DNA of 64,000 nt, taken from assembly GCA_025677815.1 (NCBI GenBank), contig JAIXMP010000029.1:124001-188000 (forward strand), given 5' to 3'. This document shows positions 62,429 through 64,000 of this stretch, piece after piece (within the stretch, counting starts at the first letter, position 1; each line of letters starts with the position of its first letter). The stretch comes from Phascolomyces articulosus (taxonomy: Eukaryota > Mucoromycota > Mucoromycetes > Mucorales > Lichtheimiaceae). The notes beneath the pieces were generated by a model, which was not told the origin of the DNA, searched no databases, and was given only the letters and a program-made list of their open reading frames with translations. The translations under genes and the position numbers were made by a program.

Positions 62429-64000
62429 ATGAGACAAAGCACGTCATTGTCCAAAGTGCTTGCTCTACTATTATTAGTAGTAGTGATAGTTACACCTTCA
62501 TGTCAAGCAGGATTTTGGGGTTCAGGTGGTGGTCCGACGGATGGTGAAATTGGACAACAATCTAATAATGAGCAACCACCATTGGACAATCAACAAGAAT
62601 CAGGAATAAAAGCACCTACCGCAAAATTGGATTATAAATTGACATTAAAACGTCCTTATTATTATAATGGCACTATCCCATTTTGGAAGATGAGTTCAGG
62701 TATTAAAAGGGTGGACTTTTTTTTTGGATCCGAGTTTGACAAGAACAGACAATGTCTATTTCTTTCATTGGTTAAAGAAAGAATGTAAAAAAAAAGGAGA
62801 AATTAACTCATGGACACCATTGGGATATAATAGACATCATCAAAGCAGATGAGTTTATTCGTTTAGCCCCTTCTATTCCTGGAGCGCGCGGTTGGGTATG
62901 GTCCGAACGACCTAATAATTATAATGAATGGCAAGCTGAAGTAACGTTTCGAGTGACAGGAAGTCATATGCATGGCGGACGTGGTTTAGCATTTTGGTAT
63001 ACAAAAGAAGCCATGGGCAATGGTCCTATTTTTGGTGCTGCTGATAAGTGGGATGGTTTGGGTATTTGGCTTGATTCCGCGAATCCTCGCGTAAGTTATT
63101 TTTTTTTTTTTTCGTGTCATTTAATACATCTATTGGAATTTCTCCTTTTCTCTCAAACTTAAAAATCACTATTTTTTTTGATGATTAGACACATACACCT
63201 ACTACCATGGCTTTATTAAATGATGGTACATTGGCATTTGCTTCTAGGACAGATCCACAAGGTTATATTATTGGATCTTGTCAAATCAATTATCGTAATA
63301 CTGGTAATGTACCGGCTCATCTTCGTGTTACTTATATCGCAAAAACATTGACTGTCATGTTGGATCCTATGGGAGATGGAAAGGATTATCGTACTTGCAT
63401 TCAAAAAACTGGTATCAACTTACCAACCGGTTATTATTTTGGTTTTTCGGTAAATTGGGCAACTTTTTTTTTGATTTCGTTTGTTTTGTAAAAAAAGATT
63501 GTTTATTAAATTCCAACTTTATTATTCTTGTTGTTATCTAGGCTGCCTCACATAATCCTGCAGGTAAATTAGTATTATTATTATTATCATTAAAAAAAAG
63601 GGGGGGGGAAGAAATCAATAAAACTCACAATTCATGTGTTGTTTTTTTTATAGATGATCATGATCTTCTTTCTTTTGAAACATGGCAATTGAATCCTCCT
63701 GTCAAAGTACAAAATTCCAAGCGACCTATGGAAGAGGAAATGATCCAACAAGGAGATGAATTTAAAGAATTGAACGAAGAACAAAAACGGGTATGTTCAA
63801 TGAGTGGATGGAGGATGGAAAGGACCCATAACAACAACAAAAATCTGACATTGATGTGTTATTGGGGTGGGGGGAAATCTATGATATATATTAGAAAATT
63901 GAAGAGGCTGAATACCAAGTACGACGCATGCGAGAAGCTGCTGAAGGGGATGAAGTTCGTTCTGAAACCATGGCTACTTTGGCATCTGTATTTGATACGC
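62429..64000 (+). CDS. Legume-like (L-type) lectin cargo receptor, ERGIC-53/Emp47-like, partial at 3' end
   Basis: Exons 62429-62699, 62834-63090, 63189-63449, 63542-63563, 63654-63790 and 63895 to the window edge. The start MRQSTSLSKVLALLLLVVVI gives a clean signal peptide ending near CQAGF; an in-frame upstream ATG at 62249 would bury it. The L-type lectin domain shows LDYKLTLKRPYYY, IPFWKMSS|DIIKADEFIRLAPS, SHMHGGRGLAFWYTKE, WDGLGIWLDSANP, GSCQINYRN and LPTGYYFGFSAAS. Then a charged Glu/Lys/Arg region (KELNEEQKRKIEEAEYQVRR) looks like the start of a coiled-coil stalk. The expected membrane anchor lies outside the window. The family cycles between ER and Golgi and carries glycoproteins. One exon is only 22 nt. 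Confidence 0.88.

Noticed and set aside
1..64000. CRISPR arrays, rRNA operons, bacterial-style operators or tRNA genes
   Set aside because: None seen. The DNA is eukaryotic in style; I looked for cloverleaf-like T-loop (GGTTCGA) signals by eye and found none convincing, though a tRNA scan would be decisive.

Overview
The window looks like nuclear DNA of an early-diverging filamentous fungus, most likely Mucoromycota/Mucorales. The reasons are AT-rich DNA with many homopolymers, genes split by many 50-150 nt GT-AG introns, proteins rich in Gln/Asn/His/Ser runs, and relics that resemble repeat-associated gene families I associate with Mucorales. That assignment is from memory of protein style, not from a search. 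Exon joins below were built by hand from splice signals, reading-frame phase and family conservation; the phases of every multi-exon gene were checked to sum correctly.

Layout. 1-6.3 kb is a graveyard: a broken Tc1-like transposase, a broken gene of a repeated family interrupted by a MITE with near-perfect terminal inverted repeats, a small spliced remnant and the 3' end of an ACS-type permease. 6.4-20.6 kb is gene-dense and housekeeping-like: mitochondrial-type prolyl-tRNA synthetase (+), a Mei2-like protein with the C-terminal Mei2 RRM (+), a convergent second gene carrying only the N-terminal pair of Mei2-like RRMs (-), and a complex I 21.3-kDa-type subunit (+). 22.2-33.6 kb is a paralogous island: three DHA1-type MFS transporters (two +, one -) enclosing a HET-domain gene that carries an in-frame stop. 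36.7-50.1 kb holds an F-box/LRR-like gene (+), a Ran1/Pat1-type kinase (-), an ankyrin-DysF-FYVE-RING protein (-), the SNARE YKT6 (-) and an O-methyltransferase (-). 51.9-53.4 kb again holds relics and a dispersed repeat. 53.5-57.4 kb is an A-T-R adenylate-forming reductase (-). After a 2.9-kb gene-free stretch come a C2H2 zinc-finger protein (+) and a legume-lectin (ERGIC-53/Emp47-like) gene (+) that runs off the end.

How genes may work together. Two Mei2-related RNA-binding genes and a kinase of the family that in fission yeast phosphorylates Mei2 lie within about 32 kb; this is suggestive linkage only. The reductase and O-methyltransferase, 3.4 kb apart on the same strand, could form a very small metabolic cluster. 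YKT6, the lectin cargo receptor and the FYVE/RING protein belong to membrane traffic. The most unusual single architecture is the ankyrin-DysF-FYVE-C2HC-RING protein. I see no CRISPR array, rRNA or confident tRNA.
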